From: Agromyces sp. LHK192
GTDB taxonomy: Bacteria > Actinomycetota > Actinomycetes > Actinomycetales > Microbacteriaceae
Assembly (NCBI RefSeq): GCF_004006235.1
Contig: NZ_CP034753.1
Coordinates: 3,410,001 to 3,474,000 of the forward strand
Reading direction: 5' to 3'
Length of the DNA stretch: 64,000 bases
The stretch's first letter is position 1. Each line of letters begins with the position of its first letter. The position numbers were made by a program, and so were the translations under genes. Shown one piece after another: positions 23,860 through 32,881 of this stretch. The notes under the pieces were generated by a model that saw only the letters and a program-made list of their open reading frames with translations, was not told the origin of the DNA and did no database searches.

Positions 23860-24813
23860 CTACTCCCCGCGCGCGAAGGTGTGCCGGTACTCGCTCGGCG
23901 ACGTGCCGAGGATCCGCTGGAAGTGCAGCCGCAGGTTCGCACCCGTGCCGAGCCCCACGGCGGTCGCGACCTGCTCGACGCCGAGGTCGCTGCGCTCGAG
24001 CAGTTCGCGCGCGAGGTCGACCCTGGCGCGCAGCACCCATTGCATCGGCGTGTACCCCGTGTCCTCGACGAACCGGCGCGAGAACGTGCGCGGCGACACG
24101 GTGGCGTGCCGGGCGAGGTCGGCGATCGTGAGCGGCTGCGCGAGGTGTCGCAGCGCCCACTCGCGCGTCGCGGCGAACACGTCGCCGAGGGGTTCCGGCA
24201 CGCTCCGCGGGACGTACTGCGCCTGCCCGCCGCTGCGGTACGGCGCGGCCACGAGCCGCCGCGCGACGTGGTTCGAGAGCGCGACGCCGTGGTCGCGGCG
24301 CACGAGGTGCAGGCACAGGTCGATGCCCGACGCCGCGCCGGCCGACGTGAGCAGGCTCCCCTCGTCGACGAACAGCACGTGCTCGTCGACGTCGACGAGC
24401 GGATGCCTCGCCGCGAGCGCCCTCGTGTAGTGCCAGTGCGTCGTGGCCCGATGCCCGTCGAGCAGGCCCGTCGCGGCGAGCGCGAACGCGCCGGTCGAGA
24501 TCGCCGCGAGTCGGGCACCGCGGTCGTTCGCGGCCCGCAGCGCGTCGACGACCTCGGCCGGCGGGTCCTCACGGTCGGGGTGCCGGTAGCCGGGGATGAA
24601 GATGGTGTCGGCCCAGTCGAACGCCTCGAGCCCGTCGGCCACGTGGTACGAGAGACCGTCGCCGCCGGTGACGAGCCCGGGCGCCGCGCCGCACACGCGC
24701 ACCGCGTAGGGCATCGACTGCCGGGTCGTGAAGACCTGCGCGGGGATGCCGACGTCGAGCGGCTTCGCACCCTCGAGCACGAGCACCGCGACCCGGTGGA
24801 TGCGACGGCTCAT
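23860..24813 (-). CDS. GlxA-family regulator: DJ-1/PfpI-like domain plus AraC helix-turn-helix
   Basis: This is a 317-residue transcription factor. Residues 8-170 form a class I glutamine-amidotransferase-like domain (VAVLVLEGAKPLDVGIPAQV, AAISTGAFALAATGLLDG, with Ser at the usual nucleophile-elbow Cys position). Residues 215-312 are an AraC-type double helix-turn-helix (LTIADLARHATVSPRTFSRR and VEQVATAVGLGTGANLRLHF). Typically such proteins activate amine or formaldehyde metabolism genes. Its target is not evident here; the adjacent genes are sugar catabolism on the same strand. Confidence 0.9.
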   Translation of the reverse strand: MSRRIHRVAVLVLEGAKPLDVGIPAQVFTTRQSMPYAVRVCGAAPGLVTGGDGLSYHVADGLEAFDWADTIFIPGYRHPDREDPPAEVVDALRAANDRGARLAAISTGAFALAATGLLDGHRATTHWHYTRALAARHPLVDVDEHVLFVDEGSLLTSAGAASGIDLCLHLVRRDHGVALSNHVARRLVAAPYRSGGQAQYVPRSVPEPLGDVFAATREWALRHLAQPLTIADLARHATVSPRTFSRRFVEDTGYTPMQWVLRARVDLARELLERSDLGVEQVATAVGLGTGANLRLHFQRILGTSPSEYRHTFARGE

Positions 24814-24926
24814 GCTGGCAAGCGTGCCATGGTGCGCAAGGGTCGCGCCAGCCGGTCCGCGACGCGCGGACACGAATGGTCGGTCCTCCCAGCCGGTTCC
24901 GACCATCCGCGTCCACGCGATCCGCG

Positions 24927-26951
24927 CTACACCCCCAGCACCGGCACCCAGACGCGCATGGTCGACGGGCCGCGCTCGGCCCAGGCGTGGTACGCGACGA
25001 GCGGCACCTCCGCGCGGGCGCCGGTGCGCTGGTCGACCAGCGCGACGACGGGTCGCCGGTCGCCGTCCGACGCCGCCGGCGCGACCGCCGGATCCACCCG
25101 CAGGTCGGCGAAGTCGGATACCTCGAGCGCGGTGCCCGCGAGATCGACCGACTCGAGGGCGAACACCTCTGGCCCGCGCTCGACGGCGAGGCATCCGCGC
25201 ACGGCGTCGATGCGCGCGTCGGGTGCGGTGAAGCGCGGAGCCATCGGCAGTTCGAGCGAGACCTCGTCGCCGGCGGCGAACGCCCGCTCGAACGCGAGGT
25301 ACCCGGCGCCGCCGTGCGGATCCGAGCGCGGGTCGTCCTGGAACCGCTGCTCGATCCCGCCGTCGGCGGGGCGCACCACGAGGGATGCCCCCTCGGCCCA
25401 TGCCGGCACCCGCAGCGAGAGCCGCCACGGCGCCGCAGCATCCGTCAGCACCCGGACGCGCACCGTTCCGTCGGCCGGATACGCCGTCGAGACGTCGAGC
25501 GCGACCTCCTGCCCGTCGTCGAGCCTGGTCCGGATGGTCGACGGCGCGTACTGGTGCAGCTGGATGCCCGAGGCATCCGCCGTCGCGAGGTATGCGGCGA
25601 GGCTCGCGAACGTGCGCGCCGTGTTCGGCGGGCAGCACGACACGTCGAACCACGGCGCCCGCAACGACGAGTGCGCGCGGGGCGACACCACGTCGGGGTC
25701 GGCCGGCTCCCCCGGCGTGCGCTGGTGCAGCGTGTTCGCGTAGTAGAACGCGGTGCCCGAGGCATCCGGCGACGTCTCGACGACGTTGTACAGCGTGCGC
25801 TCGATCAGGTCGGCGTATCGCGCGCCGCCCGAGGCGAGCAGCAGCCGCCAACTGAACATGACCGAGGCGATGCCGGCGCAGGTCTCGGAGTAGGCGCGGT
25901 CGGCGGGCAGCTCCCAGTCCTCGCCGAACGCCTCGTCCTGGTGGTGCGAGCCCTGCCCGCCGGTCACGTAGGTGCGCCGCTCGACCGTGCGGTCCCACTG
26001 GCCGGCGAGGGCGTGCAGCAGGTCGTCGTCGCCCGACTCGACCGCGACGTCGGCCGCCCCGGAGGCGAGGTAGTTCGCGCGCACCGAATGCCCCCGCAGC
26101 GCCTCGGCGTCGCGCAACGCGACGTCGTCCTGGTAGTACGACCGGCCCCACTCGATGTCGGCGAGGGACCCGCGCCCGTGCCGTTCGACGAAGATGCGCG
26201 CCTGCTCGAGGTAGCGCGGCTCGCCGAGCGTGCGGCCGAGCTCCGCGAGCCCGACCTCGACCTCCGCGTGTCCGCAGATGCGCTCGTCGCCGCCCTCGCC
26301 GAACACCTCGCACACGAGGTCGGCGGCGCGACGCGCGAGCTCGACGTACCCGTCGTCGGCGTCCGGCTTCGTGCGCGCCCGTGCGACCGCCGACTGGAAC
26401 AGGTGGCCCAGGCAGTAGAGCTCGTGCCCCCACTCGAGGTCGGTCCAACGAGCACCCTGACCGGGGCGGCCGAAGCGCGTGTTGAGGTATCCGTCGGGCT
26501 CCTGGGCGGCGGCGACGCGATCGACGATCGCCCGGAACCGGGCGTCGAGCGCGGCGGCGCGAGCTGCGGGGTCTCGAGACGCGTCCTCGCTGCGCTCGCC
26601 CGCTCCTCGACCACCGGCTCCAGCGGATGCCTCGAGCCGGCCGATCTCCCAGGCGACGGCCTCCAGGTACTTGTACACCTCGGAGTCGCTGAACTCCCGG
26701 CCGCGACGCCCCTCGGGCAGCGTGCCCGCGGCGGCGAGGTCGAAGTTCGCGATCCAGCCCTCTCGTTCGAGCCAGCCCTCGATGTGGTCGAGCGTCGCCG
26801 TGCCGTTGACCTGCTGGCGCGCCGCCCAGGGCCCGCCGGTGATCGCGACCTCGTCGAGGCCGAGCGGGCGCAGGGCGCTCGTCGAGGGCGCCACGGGCGC
26901 GACGGGCGCGCGCCCCGTGACCGGGCCGGGAGTGGTGAGTGACATGTTCAT
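24927..26951 (-). CDS. GH127 beta-L-arabinofuranosidase
   Basis: The 674-residue cytoplasmic enzyme (no signal peptide) releases beta-L-arabinofuranose from short oligosaccharides. The zinc-thiolate catalytic set of GH127 is present: YSETCAGIA supplies the Glu and Cys pair, and WFDVSCCPPNTAR supplies the twin cysteines including the nucleophile. WGHELYCLGHLFQ and the histidine-rich TYVTGGQGSHHQDE are further family blocks. The ATG at 26951 overlaps the permease stop by four bases; a second in-frame ATG at 26945 is possible. It is last in an operon of binding protein, two permeases and hydrolase, implying that imported arabino-oligosaccharides are cleaved inside the cell. Confidence 0.92.
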   Translation of the reverse strand: MNMSLTTPGPVTGRAPVAPVAPSTSALRPLGLDEVAITGGPWAARQQVNGTATLDHIEGWLEREGWIANFDLAAAGTLPEGRRGREFSDSEVYKYLEAVAWEIGRLEASAGAGGRGAGERSEDASRDPAARAAALDARFRAIVDRVAAAQEPDGYLNTRFGRPGQGARWTDLEWGHELYCLGHLFQSAVARARTKPDADDGYVELARRAADLVCEVFGEGGDERICGHAEVEVGLAELGRTLGEPRYLEQARIFVERHGRGSLADIEWGRSYYQDDVALRDAEALRGHSVRANYLASGAADVAVESGDDDLLHALAGQWDRTVERRTYVTGGQGSHHQDEAFGEDWELPADRAYSETCAGIASVMFSWRLLLASGGARYADLIERTLYNVVETSPDASGTAFYYANTLHQRTPGEPADPDVVSPRAHSSLRAPWFDVSCCPPNTARTFASLAAYLATADASGIQLHQYAPSTIRTRLDDGQEVALDVSTAYPADGTVRVRVLTDAAAPWRLSLRVPAWAEGASLVVRPADGGIEQRFQDDPRSDPHGGAGYLAFERAFAAGDEVSLELPMAPRFTAPDARIDAVRGCLAVERGPEVFALESVDLAGTALEVSDFADLRVDPAVAPAASDGDRRPVVALVDQRTGARAEVPLVAYHAWAERGPSTMRVWVPVLGV

Positions 26952-27904
26952 CCCTTGAAGGCGCCCGACATGAAGCCGCGCACGTAGTGACGTTGGAGGA
27001 TCAGGAACAGCACGATGCACGGCAGTGCGAGCACCACCACGCCCGCCTCGGTGGCGCCGTAGTCGACGACGCCCTGCACCTGGCCGCGGAGGTTCGAGAC
27101 CGCGAGCGGCAGCGTCATCCGATTGGAGTCGTTGATGAGGATCAGCGGGGCCATGAAGTCGTTCCAGGCGGTCAGGAACGCGAACAGGCCGACCGTGATC
27201 ATGCCCGGCTTCACCGCGGGCACCAGGACGCGCCAGAGCACGGTCCACGAGTTGCAGCCGTCGACCATCGCAGCCTCGTCCATCTCGCGCGGGATCGACT
27301 CGAACGAGATGCGCATCATGAACATCGAGAACGGCAGCTGGAACATCGTGAGCACGAGCGCGACGCCGACGAGCGAGTTCGACAGGCCGACCGCGTTCAG
27401 GAGCACGTACAGCGGGATCAGCAGCGTCGCGTACGGCACCATGAGGATCGCGAGCGTCGACAGGAACAGCACGTTCTTGCCGGGGAACGAGAACCTCGCG
27501 AACGCGTACCCGCCGAGCAGCGAGATCGCGAGCGTGAGCGCGACGGTCAGCAGCGACACGAACGCCGAGTTGAACAGGTAGACCCAGATGCCGGCCTGGT
27601 AGTTCGCCAGGGTGACGTAGTTGCCGAAGCCCCAGCCGTCGGTCTGGTTGGTGCCCGCGAGCGGCGAGACGCTGGAGATCGCGGTCCAGATCAGCGGATA
27701 CAGGAAGATGATCGCGAGCGCCGCGGTGAGCACCCAGAACGGCATCCGCAGCGCGATTCCCGCGACGGTCGTGGGACCCTTCCGGCCCGCCGAGCCGGAT
27801 CGCGCCGACGAGCGGTGGCCGGGCGCCGTGAGCGCGATCGTCGAGTCGGTCGGCGGCGCGGCGGCGAGCGGATCGCGCGAGCGGCGTGGTGCGGTCGTCG
27901 ACAT
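26948..27904 (-). CDS. Carbohydrate ABC permease (MalG/LacG type)
   Basis: This is a 318-residue inner-membrane subunit with six helices and a long basic N-terminal tail of about 45 residues. The EAA loop that contacts the ATPase is EAAMVDGCNSWTVLWRVLVP. It pairs with the preceding permease. Start ATG 27904 overlaps the upstream stop by one base. The ATPase is not encoded nearby. Confidence 0.92.
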   Translation of the reverse strand: MSTTAPRRSRDPLAAAPPTDSTIALTAPGHRSSARSGSAGRKGPTTVAGIALRMPFWVLTAALAIIFLYPLIWTAISSVSPLAGTNQTDGWGFGNYVTLANYQAGIWVYLFNSAFVSLLTVALTLAISLLGGYAFARFSFPGKNVLFLSTLAILMVPYATLLIPLYVLLNAVGLSNSLVGVALVLTMFQLPFSMFMMRISFESIPREMDEAAMVDGCNSWTVLWRVLVPAVKPGMITVGLFAFLTAWNDFMAPLILINDSNRMTLPLAVSNLRGQVQGVVDYGATEAGVVVLALPCIVLFLILQRHYVRGFMSGAFKG

Positions 27905-28806
27905 CAGTCCTCCGCCTTCCTGCTGAACGCGCGGATCTGCGCGATGTTGATCACGACGAGGGCGAGCAGCACGATCACCGAGAGCGCGCCGGCGACGCCG
28001 AGGTCGTTCTGGCCCTGGAAGGCGATGCTGTAGATGAGCTGCACGACCGTGATCGTCGAGTTGTCGGGGCCGCCCTTGGTCAGGATGTAGAACTGCTCGA
28101 ACGCGAGCAGCGAGCCCGTCACGCACAGCACCGTCGTCATCGCGAGCGTCGGACGCAGCAGCGGGATCGTGATCGACCGGAACGACTGCCAGCGGGATGC
28201 CCCGTCGATGCGCGCCGCCTCGTAGACGTCGTCGGGGATGCCCTGCAGGCCGACGAGCATGAGCAGCATGTAGAACCCGGCGTACCGCCAGACGATGAGG
28301 AAGATCGTCGACCAGAGCGCGCCGTCGGGCGTGCCGAGGAAGGTGAAGCCCCACTGCTCCATCAGGTCGGCGAAGGGCCCGGCGTACGGCGAGTAGAGCA
28401 CGTAGAACAGCAGCGAGGCGGATGCCAGGCCGAGGGCGCTCGGCACGAGGAACGACGTGCGCAGGAACCCCTTCCACCGTGTCGACTCCTGCACGAGCAG
28501 CGCGAGCCCGAGGCTCAGCACGAGCAGGATCACCGTCGTCAGCACCGTGTACTTCAGCGTGAACCAGATGGAGTCCATGAAGAACCGGTTCGAGACCGCG
28601 TCGACGTAGTTGTCGGGGAAGTTCCATCCCCGGTTGCCGCCGAGCAGCGGCCAGTCGCTCGCCGACATCTGCAGGACGAGCCCGAGCGGCACCAGGAACA
28701 GCAGCAGCACGAACAGCGCCGTCGGCAGGGCGTACAGCCAGCCGGTCAGTGCGTGGTGGCGCCGGGCGGGCGAGACCCGCCCGGCGCCACGGAGGGCGGT
28801 GCTCAC
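27904..28806 (-). CDS. Carbohydrate ABC permease (MalF type)
   Basis: The 300-residue permease has six helices and the EAA loop EAARIDGASRWQSFRSITIP. The start is GTG at 28806, overlapping the TGA of the binding-protein gene (GTGA). Codons 6-17 coincide with a perfect 15-bp hairpin at 28756-28790, which is unusual for coding sequence and probably serves the transcript. It is the first permease of the GH127 operon. Confidence 0.92.
   Translation of the reverse strand: MSTALRGAGRVSPARRHHALTGWLYALPTALFVLLLFLVPLGLVLQMSASDWPLLGGNRGWNFPDNYVDAVSNRFFMDSIWFTLKYTVLTTVILLVLSLGLALLVQESTRWKGFLRTSFLVPSALGLASASLLFYVLYSPYAGPFADLMEQWGFTFLGTPDGALWSTIFLIVWRYAGFYMLLMLVGLQGIPDDVYEAARIDGASRWQSFRSITIPLLRPTLAMTTVLCVTGSLLAFEQFYILTKGGPDNSTITVVQLIYSIAFQGQNDLGVAGALSVIVLLALVVINIAQIRAFSRKAED
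28756..28790 (-). promoter_or_regulatory. Perfect hairpin just after the binding-protein gene (GH127 operon)
   Basis: GTGGCGCCGGGCGGG (28756-28770) and its exact complement (28776-28790) form a 15-bp stem with loop CGAGA. It lies 12 bases downstream of the binding-protein stop in transcript order, inside the first codons of the overlapping permease gene. Such structures after a binding-protein gene stabilise its mRNA and reduce permease expression. Confidence 0.7.
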
Positions 28807-30101
28807 TGCGAGAGCACCGCCGTGATCTCGTCGTTGTCGGCGTCGACCGTGTCGGTGCCCTCGAGCACGGCGTTGCGCACGAGGGTCAGCCAGGGGCTGT
28901 TCGGCGCGTTGAACGCCTGCTGGAAGTTGATCGCGACCGGGGTGTCGCCCTCACCGGCGACCTCGTTGATCGTGATCAGGCGAGGGTCCTCCGCGGAGTA
29001 CTCGTTGTCGGCGAGGTCCGAGCGCGAGACGACGTCGTTGTTCTTGGCGAGCACCTGCACCTGCGCCTCCTCCGACATCATCCAGCTGAGGAAGTTCCAC
29101 GCCTGTGCGGCCTTCTTGGAGTCCTTCGAGACGCCGATCCCGTCACCGCCGACGAACGTCGAGGCGCCGCCCTCCGGGCCGACCAGGCCTGAGACGCCCA
29201 CGTCGAACGGGGTCGACGACAGCAGCGTGGCCGGGTACGGCATGATGCCGACCTTGCCCTCGGTGAACGCGGCGGTCCAGGTGGGGCCGGCCTCGTCCTT
29301 CGAGGCGGGCAGCACGGCGCCCGAGTCCCAGAGGTCCTTCCAGGTGCCGTAGATCTCCTTGGCCGTGTCGCTGTTCAGCAGCGACTCGGTGCCGTCCTCG
29401 GAGAGGACGTCCTGGCCGTCGGCCCAGCTGCTCGGGAACCACGTGAACACGAGGCATCCGCCGCAGTTCAGTCCGGTGGCCGTGCCGTAGGTGTCGGGCT
29501 TGTTCAGCGCCTGGATGGCCTTCGCCCACTCGGCGAACTCCTCGAGGTTCGCCGGCCCGGTCTCGGCGTCGAGCCCGGCCTCGGTCGCGAGCTCCTTGTT
29601 CCAGAACAGCATCGAGAGGTCGAGCACGAAGGGCAGCACGTGCTCCTTGCCCTCGTACGTTCCGGCCGAGAGGTGGCCCTGGTTGATCGAGTCCTTGAAG
29701 TCGAAGCCGTCGATGTTGGCCGTCAGGTCCTGGAACAGCCCCTGCTGGACCCAGTTCGGCACGTAGACGATGTCGGCGGCGAAGAGGTCGGGCAGGCCGT
29801 TGGAGCCGGCCGCCGCACCCACCTTGGCGACGTAGTCGTCGTTCGGCACGACGGTGAGCTCGACCTGGTTCTCGTGCGACTCGTTGTACGCGTCGACGAG
29901 GAGGTTGGCCTGCGCCTCGAGCGGTGCGCGGGTCCAGAGCGTGAGGGTCGTGCCGTCGTCGACCCCCTCGGCGCCCGCGTCGGCGAGGCTCGAGGACTCG
30001 CCCCCGCCGTCGCCGCTCGAACAGGCCGCGAGCCCGATCGCGAGCGCGCCGGCGGCGAGCAGGGCCGTGGCCCGCGTCATCCGACGGAAGTTCCTGGTCA
30101 T
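28803..30101 (-). CDS. ABC sugar-binding lipoprotein (GH127 operon)
   Basis: The 432-residue extracellular solute-binding protein of the MalE/UgpB type has a lipoprotein signal peptide: MTRNFRRMTRATALLAAGAL, then lipobox GLAAC with the modified Cys near residue 25 and a Ser/Gly linker. LWTRAPLEAQANLLVDAYNES and PDLFAADIVYVPNWV are family blocks. AAGGAG precedes ATG 30101. It is the first gene of the operon and divergent from its LacI regulator. Confidence 0.92.
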   Translation of the reverse strand: MTRNFRRMTRATALLAAGALAIGLAACSSGDGGGESSSLADAGAEGVDDGTTLTLWTRAPLEAQANLLVDAYNESHENQVELTVVPNDDYVAKVGAAAGSNGLPDLFAADIVYVPNWVQQGLFQDLTANIDGFDFKDSINQGHLSAGTYEGKEHVLPFVLDLSMLFWNKELATEAGLDAETGPANLEEFAEWAKAIQALNKPDTYGTATGLNCGGCLVFTWFPSSWADGQDVLSEDGTESLLNSDTAKEIYGTWKDLWDSGAVLPASKDEAGPTWTAAFTEGKVGIMPYPATLLSSTPFDVGVSGLVGPEGGASTFVGGDGIGVSKDSKKAAQAWNFLSWMMSEEAQVQVLAKNNDVVSRSDLADNEYSAEDPRLITINEVAGEGDTPVAINFQQAFNAPNSPWLTLVRNAVLEGTDTVDADNDEITAVLSQ

Positions 30102-30213
30102 CTGTGTCTCCTTGCTCGTCGTTGAGTGGGGGCCGTCATCGGCCCGGAATGGGGATGCAGCGACCCGTCGAACGGCGTGCCGCCGAGGTGCTCGGGCGGC
30201 TCGATCCGAAATT

Positions 30214-30229
30214 TCCGAAAGGCCTTTCG
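30214..30229. promoter_or_regulatory. LacI-type operator between the GH127 operon and its regulator
   Basis: CCGAAAGGCCTTTCGG is a perfect 16-bp palindrome with a central GC pair, in the 196-base divergent promoter region between the binding-protein gene and the lacI-family gene. Position and symmetry fit a LacI-family operator controlling both directions. Confidence 0.7.
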
Positions 30230-30297
30230 GCACGCTACTCTGTGGATGCTCCGACCGTCAAGCAACGATTCCGATACCGTTTCCGCAGGAGGTGCAC

Positions 30298-31335
30298 ATG
30301 GCGCGAACCGACGGCCCCGCGAAGGCGGCGTCCAGGGCTGCGACGCTCAGCGACGTCGCGCGCGCCGCCGGCGTCTCGCTCGCCACCGCATCGAAGGCCA
30401 TCAACGGTCGCGACCAGGTGGCGCCCGCGACGCGCGAGCGCGTCCAGCGCGCCGCGGCCGAACTCGCGTTCACCCCCAACCAGCTCGCCCGGAGCCTCAT
30501 CGCCGGACGCACGGGAACCGTGGGCCTGCTGACGAGCGACCTCGAGGGCCGATTCGTCATCCCGATCCTCATGGGCGCCGAAGACGCGTTCGGGGCCGGC
30601 CAGGTGAACGTGTTCCTCTGCGACGCGCGCGGCGACGCGATCCGCGAGCAGCACCACCTCAAGGCGCTCCTCAACCGGCGCGTGGACGGCATTATCGTCG
30701 TGGGGCGCCAGACCGACCCGCGACCCTCCCTCGGACACGACCTGCCCGTCCCCGTGGTCTACGCGTACGCCCCCTCCGACGACCCGACCGACGTCTCGGT
30801 CACCCCCGACAACGTCTCGGGCGGCAGGCTCGCCATCGAGCACCTCATCTCGTGCGGACGCACCCGCATCGCCCACATCACGGGCGACCCGACCTACGCC
30901 GCCGCGCAGGACCGCGCCGTCGGCGTGCGCGCCGCCCTCGCAGAGGCCGGCCTCGAACTCGTCGGCGACGTCAGGTACTCGACCTGGTCGGAGCAGTGGG
31001 GCCGCGACGCCTCCGCCATGCTGCTCGAACAGCACCCCGACATCGACGGCATCTTCTGCGGGTCCGACCAGATCGCCCGCGGCGTGCTCGACACCCTGCG
31101 CGACCTCGGCAAGGACGTCCCGGGCGACGTCGCCGTGATCGGCTACGACAACTGGGAGGTGCTCGCGGTCAACGCCCGTCCCGAGCTCACCAGCATCGAC
31201 GCGAACCTCCAGCAGCTCGGCCGAACCGCGGCCAGGCGCATCTTCGAGGCTATCGAGGGCACCGAGCCCGACCCGGGCGAGCACCAACTGCCCGTGCGAC
31301 TCGTGATCCGCGGGTCGACGATCGCGAGGCGCTGA
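30298..31335 (+). CDS. LacI-family regulator of the GH127/ABC operon
   Basis: The 345-residue repressor has an N-terminal LacI helix-turn-helix (TLSDVARAAGVSLATASKAI), the hinge helix NQLARSLIAGRTGTVG, and a periplasmic-binding-like sugar-sensing domain (DGIIVVGR, GYDNWEVLAVNARPELTSI). AGGAGG lies five bases before ATG 30298. It is divergent from the sugar operon and very likely controls it through the palindrome at 30214. The mobile island begins 54 bases after its stop. Confidence 0.92.
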   Translation: MARTDGPAKAASRAATLSDVARAAGVSLATASKAINGRDQVAPATRERVQRAAAELAFTPNQLARSLIAGRTGTVGLLTSDLEGRFVIPILMGAEDAFGAGQVNVFLCDARGDAIREQHHLKALLNRRVDGIIVVGRQTDPRPSLGHDLPVPVVYAYAPSDDPTDVSVTPDNVSGGRLAIEHLISCGRTRIAHITGDPTYAAAQDRAVGVRAALAEAGLELVGDVRYSTWSEQWGRDASAMLLEQHPDIDGIFCGSDQIARGVLDTLRDLGKDVPGDVAVIGYDNWEVLAVNARPELTSIDANLQQLGRTAARRIFEAIEGTEPDPGEHQLPVRLVIRGSTIARR

Positions 31336-31388
31336 GCGCGGGCGCGCAGCCGCCCCGCAGCCTCGCCTGCGTCTCCGCAGACGACGGC

Positions 31389-31413
31389 GGTCTCAACCGA
31401 TCACCGCATCATC
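31389..31413. repeat. Left terminal inverted repeat of the island
   Basis: 25-base arm beginning GGTCTCAACCGATCAC; 22 of 25 bases match the complement of 34077-34101, with the first 16 identical. Confidence 0.85.
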
Positions 31414-31475
31414 AGGAGGATGATGACCGGTTGGAGGTAGCCGATGGCGTTCTCGAGCATCTAGGAAGACGAGTT

Positions 31476-32584
31476 ATGGCGACGAAGGCGCGCTGGTGAC
31501 TCGACGCGGCTGATCGCGAGGTCGCTGGGCTGCGCGCCAAGTACGGTGCACGCGTATCTCGGCCGAACTGTTGGCGTTCGCCCACCGAAGAGACGCCGTT
31601 CCGAATCGCATCTGACTGTCCTCGAGCGCGAGGACGTCTCCCGTGGGATCGCAGCCGGCTCTCCGCGCGGGCGATCGCAGCGCGGCTGCACCGGTCAACG
31701 TCGACGATCTCTCGCGAGATCCACCGCAACGGCGGCGGAGAGGCGTACCGTGCAGTGACGGCAGATGAGGCTGCCACGCACCGCGCCCGGCCCCCAAAGA
31801 CAACGCGGCGCTGATCCCGTACTCCTCGCTGAGGTCCGCTCCAAGCTCGAGCTGATTGGTCGCCCGAGCAGATCGCAGCCTGGTGCGCCGGCAATACCCG
31901 TTAGATCCGACACGGTGGATCTCGCACGAGAGCATCTACCGCACGATCTACATCACCTCGCGCAGAGAACTCGATGGGACGGCGAGACATCTTCGGTCGG
32001 GCCGATCAGTGAGGCGGCCGCGCCCCGTCCAGTCCTCGCACTGACGCGGACGGCTCCGGAACATGACTCCGATCCATGCCCGGCCAGTCGAAGTGCACGA
32101 ACGAACCGTGCTCGGCCACTGGGAAGGCGACCTCGGCATGGGCCGTCGCCCATCGGCCGTGGCGACTCTCGTCGAACGACAGACCCGGTTCGTTCGCATC
32201 GTTCCGCTTCCGCACGGATACAAAGCCGACGCGGTACGCCGGGCCATCGTCGAGAACCTCCGCGACGTACCGCCAGCGCTGCGGTTGTCGCTGACCTGGG
32301 ACCGCGGCCGCGAGATGGCAGAGCACCAAGAGCTCGCCGCCGAGCTCGGCATGCAGGTTTACTTCTGCGACCCACGGAGCCCCTGGCAGCGTGGATCGAA
32401 CGAGAACACCAACCGGCTCCTGCGCCAGTACCTCGCGAAAGGCGAAGACCTGAACCGGTTCTCACTCCGGCAGCTCGACGACATCGCCGACCGGATCAAC
32501 ACCCGACCCCGACGCGTCCTCGGCTGGGACACAGCCGCGAACCGCTTCCGACCAGAACTCAGGACTGCTCACCATCCCACATAG
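31476..32584 (+). pseudogene. IS30-family transposase, broken by frameshifts
   Basis: Pieces of one IS30 transposase occur in order in three frames. These are HLTVLEREDVSRGIAAG (around 31610-31655), RSTSTISREIHRNGGG (to about 31740), SHESIYRTIYITSRRELDG (31930-31985), and a long intact tail from 32063. The tail keeps the catalytic DDE residues: HWEGDL, TWDRGREM and GSNENTNRLLRQY. In-frame stops and at least three frame changes make it non-functional. Homology is clear from the IS30 core; the N-terminal limit is approximate. Confidence 0.85.
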
Positions 32585-32649
32585 GGATCCCGGATCGAAC
32601 ACGGTGTGGTGCGATTGCCGCCGCACCCACGGCGTGCGACCATCCGGGT

Positions 32650-32862
32650 ATGAACCGACTGACGCGTTCTTTCGCCTTCTGGTGGGTTTTGCTTGGCATC
32701 GGAGCCGCAATCGGCCTGGTCAGTGCGATCTCAGTCCTGGTCGGCATCGCCGGTGAAGCGTTGTGGCTCACCGTATTCGCGATGGCCTGCTTGGTCTTGG
32801 CCTCGATTGGTGGCTTGCTTTCCCTACGCCGAAGCAACCGCAAGGACGGGCCCGCGTCCTAA
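32650..32862 (+). CDS. Small two-helix membrane protein, unknown
   Basis: The 70-residue protein starts MNRLTRSFAFWWVLLGIG and has two hydrophobic helices (about residues 9-33 and 38-58), ending in a basic tail (RRSNRKDGPAS). The GC content is clearly lower than that of the surrounding chromosome, consistent with arrival on the island. No ribosome site stands out. I recognise no family; it may be a small membrane peptide or a chance frame. Confidence 0.45.
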   Translation: MNRLTRSFAFWWVLLGIGAAIGLVSAISVLVGIAGEALWLTVFAMACLVLASIGGLLSLRRSNRKDGPAS

Positions 32863-32881
32863 AGGGATCCTGAACAGCCGT

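Noticed and set aside
26952..27248. Extended N-terminus of the GH127 protein
   Set aside because: The extra frame overlaps the permease coding sequence antisense to nothing useful, and the overlap start ATGA at 26951 explains the operon structure.
24927..31335. A missing ABC ATPase gene within the sugar operons
   Set aside because: Every reading frame between the permeases and hydrolases was considered and no Walker A plus ABC signature occurs; the ATPase must be encoded elsewhere.
32585..32650. Right end of a stand-alone IS30 element just after the transposase remnant
   Set aside because: No copy or complement of the left terminal repeat occurs here; the only match is at 34077-34101.
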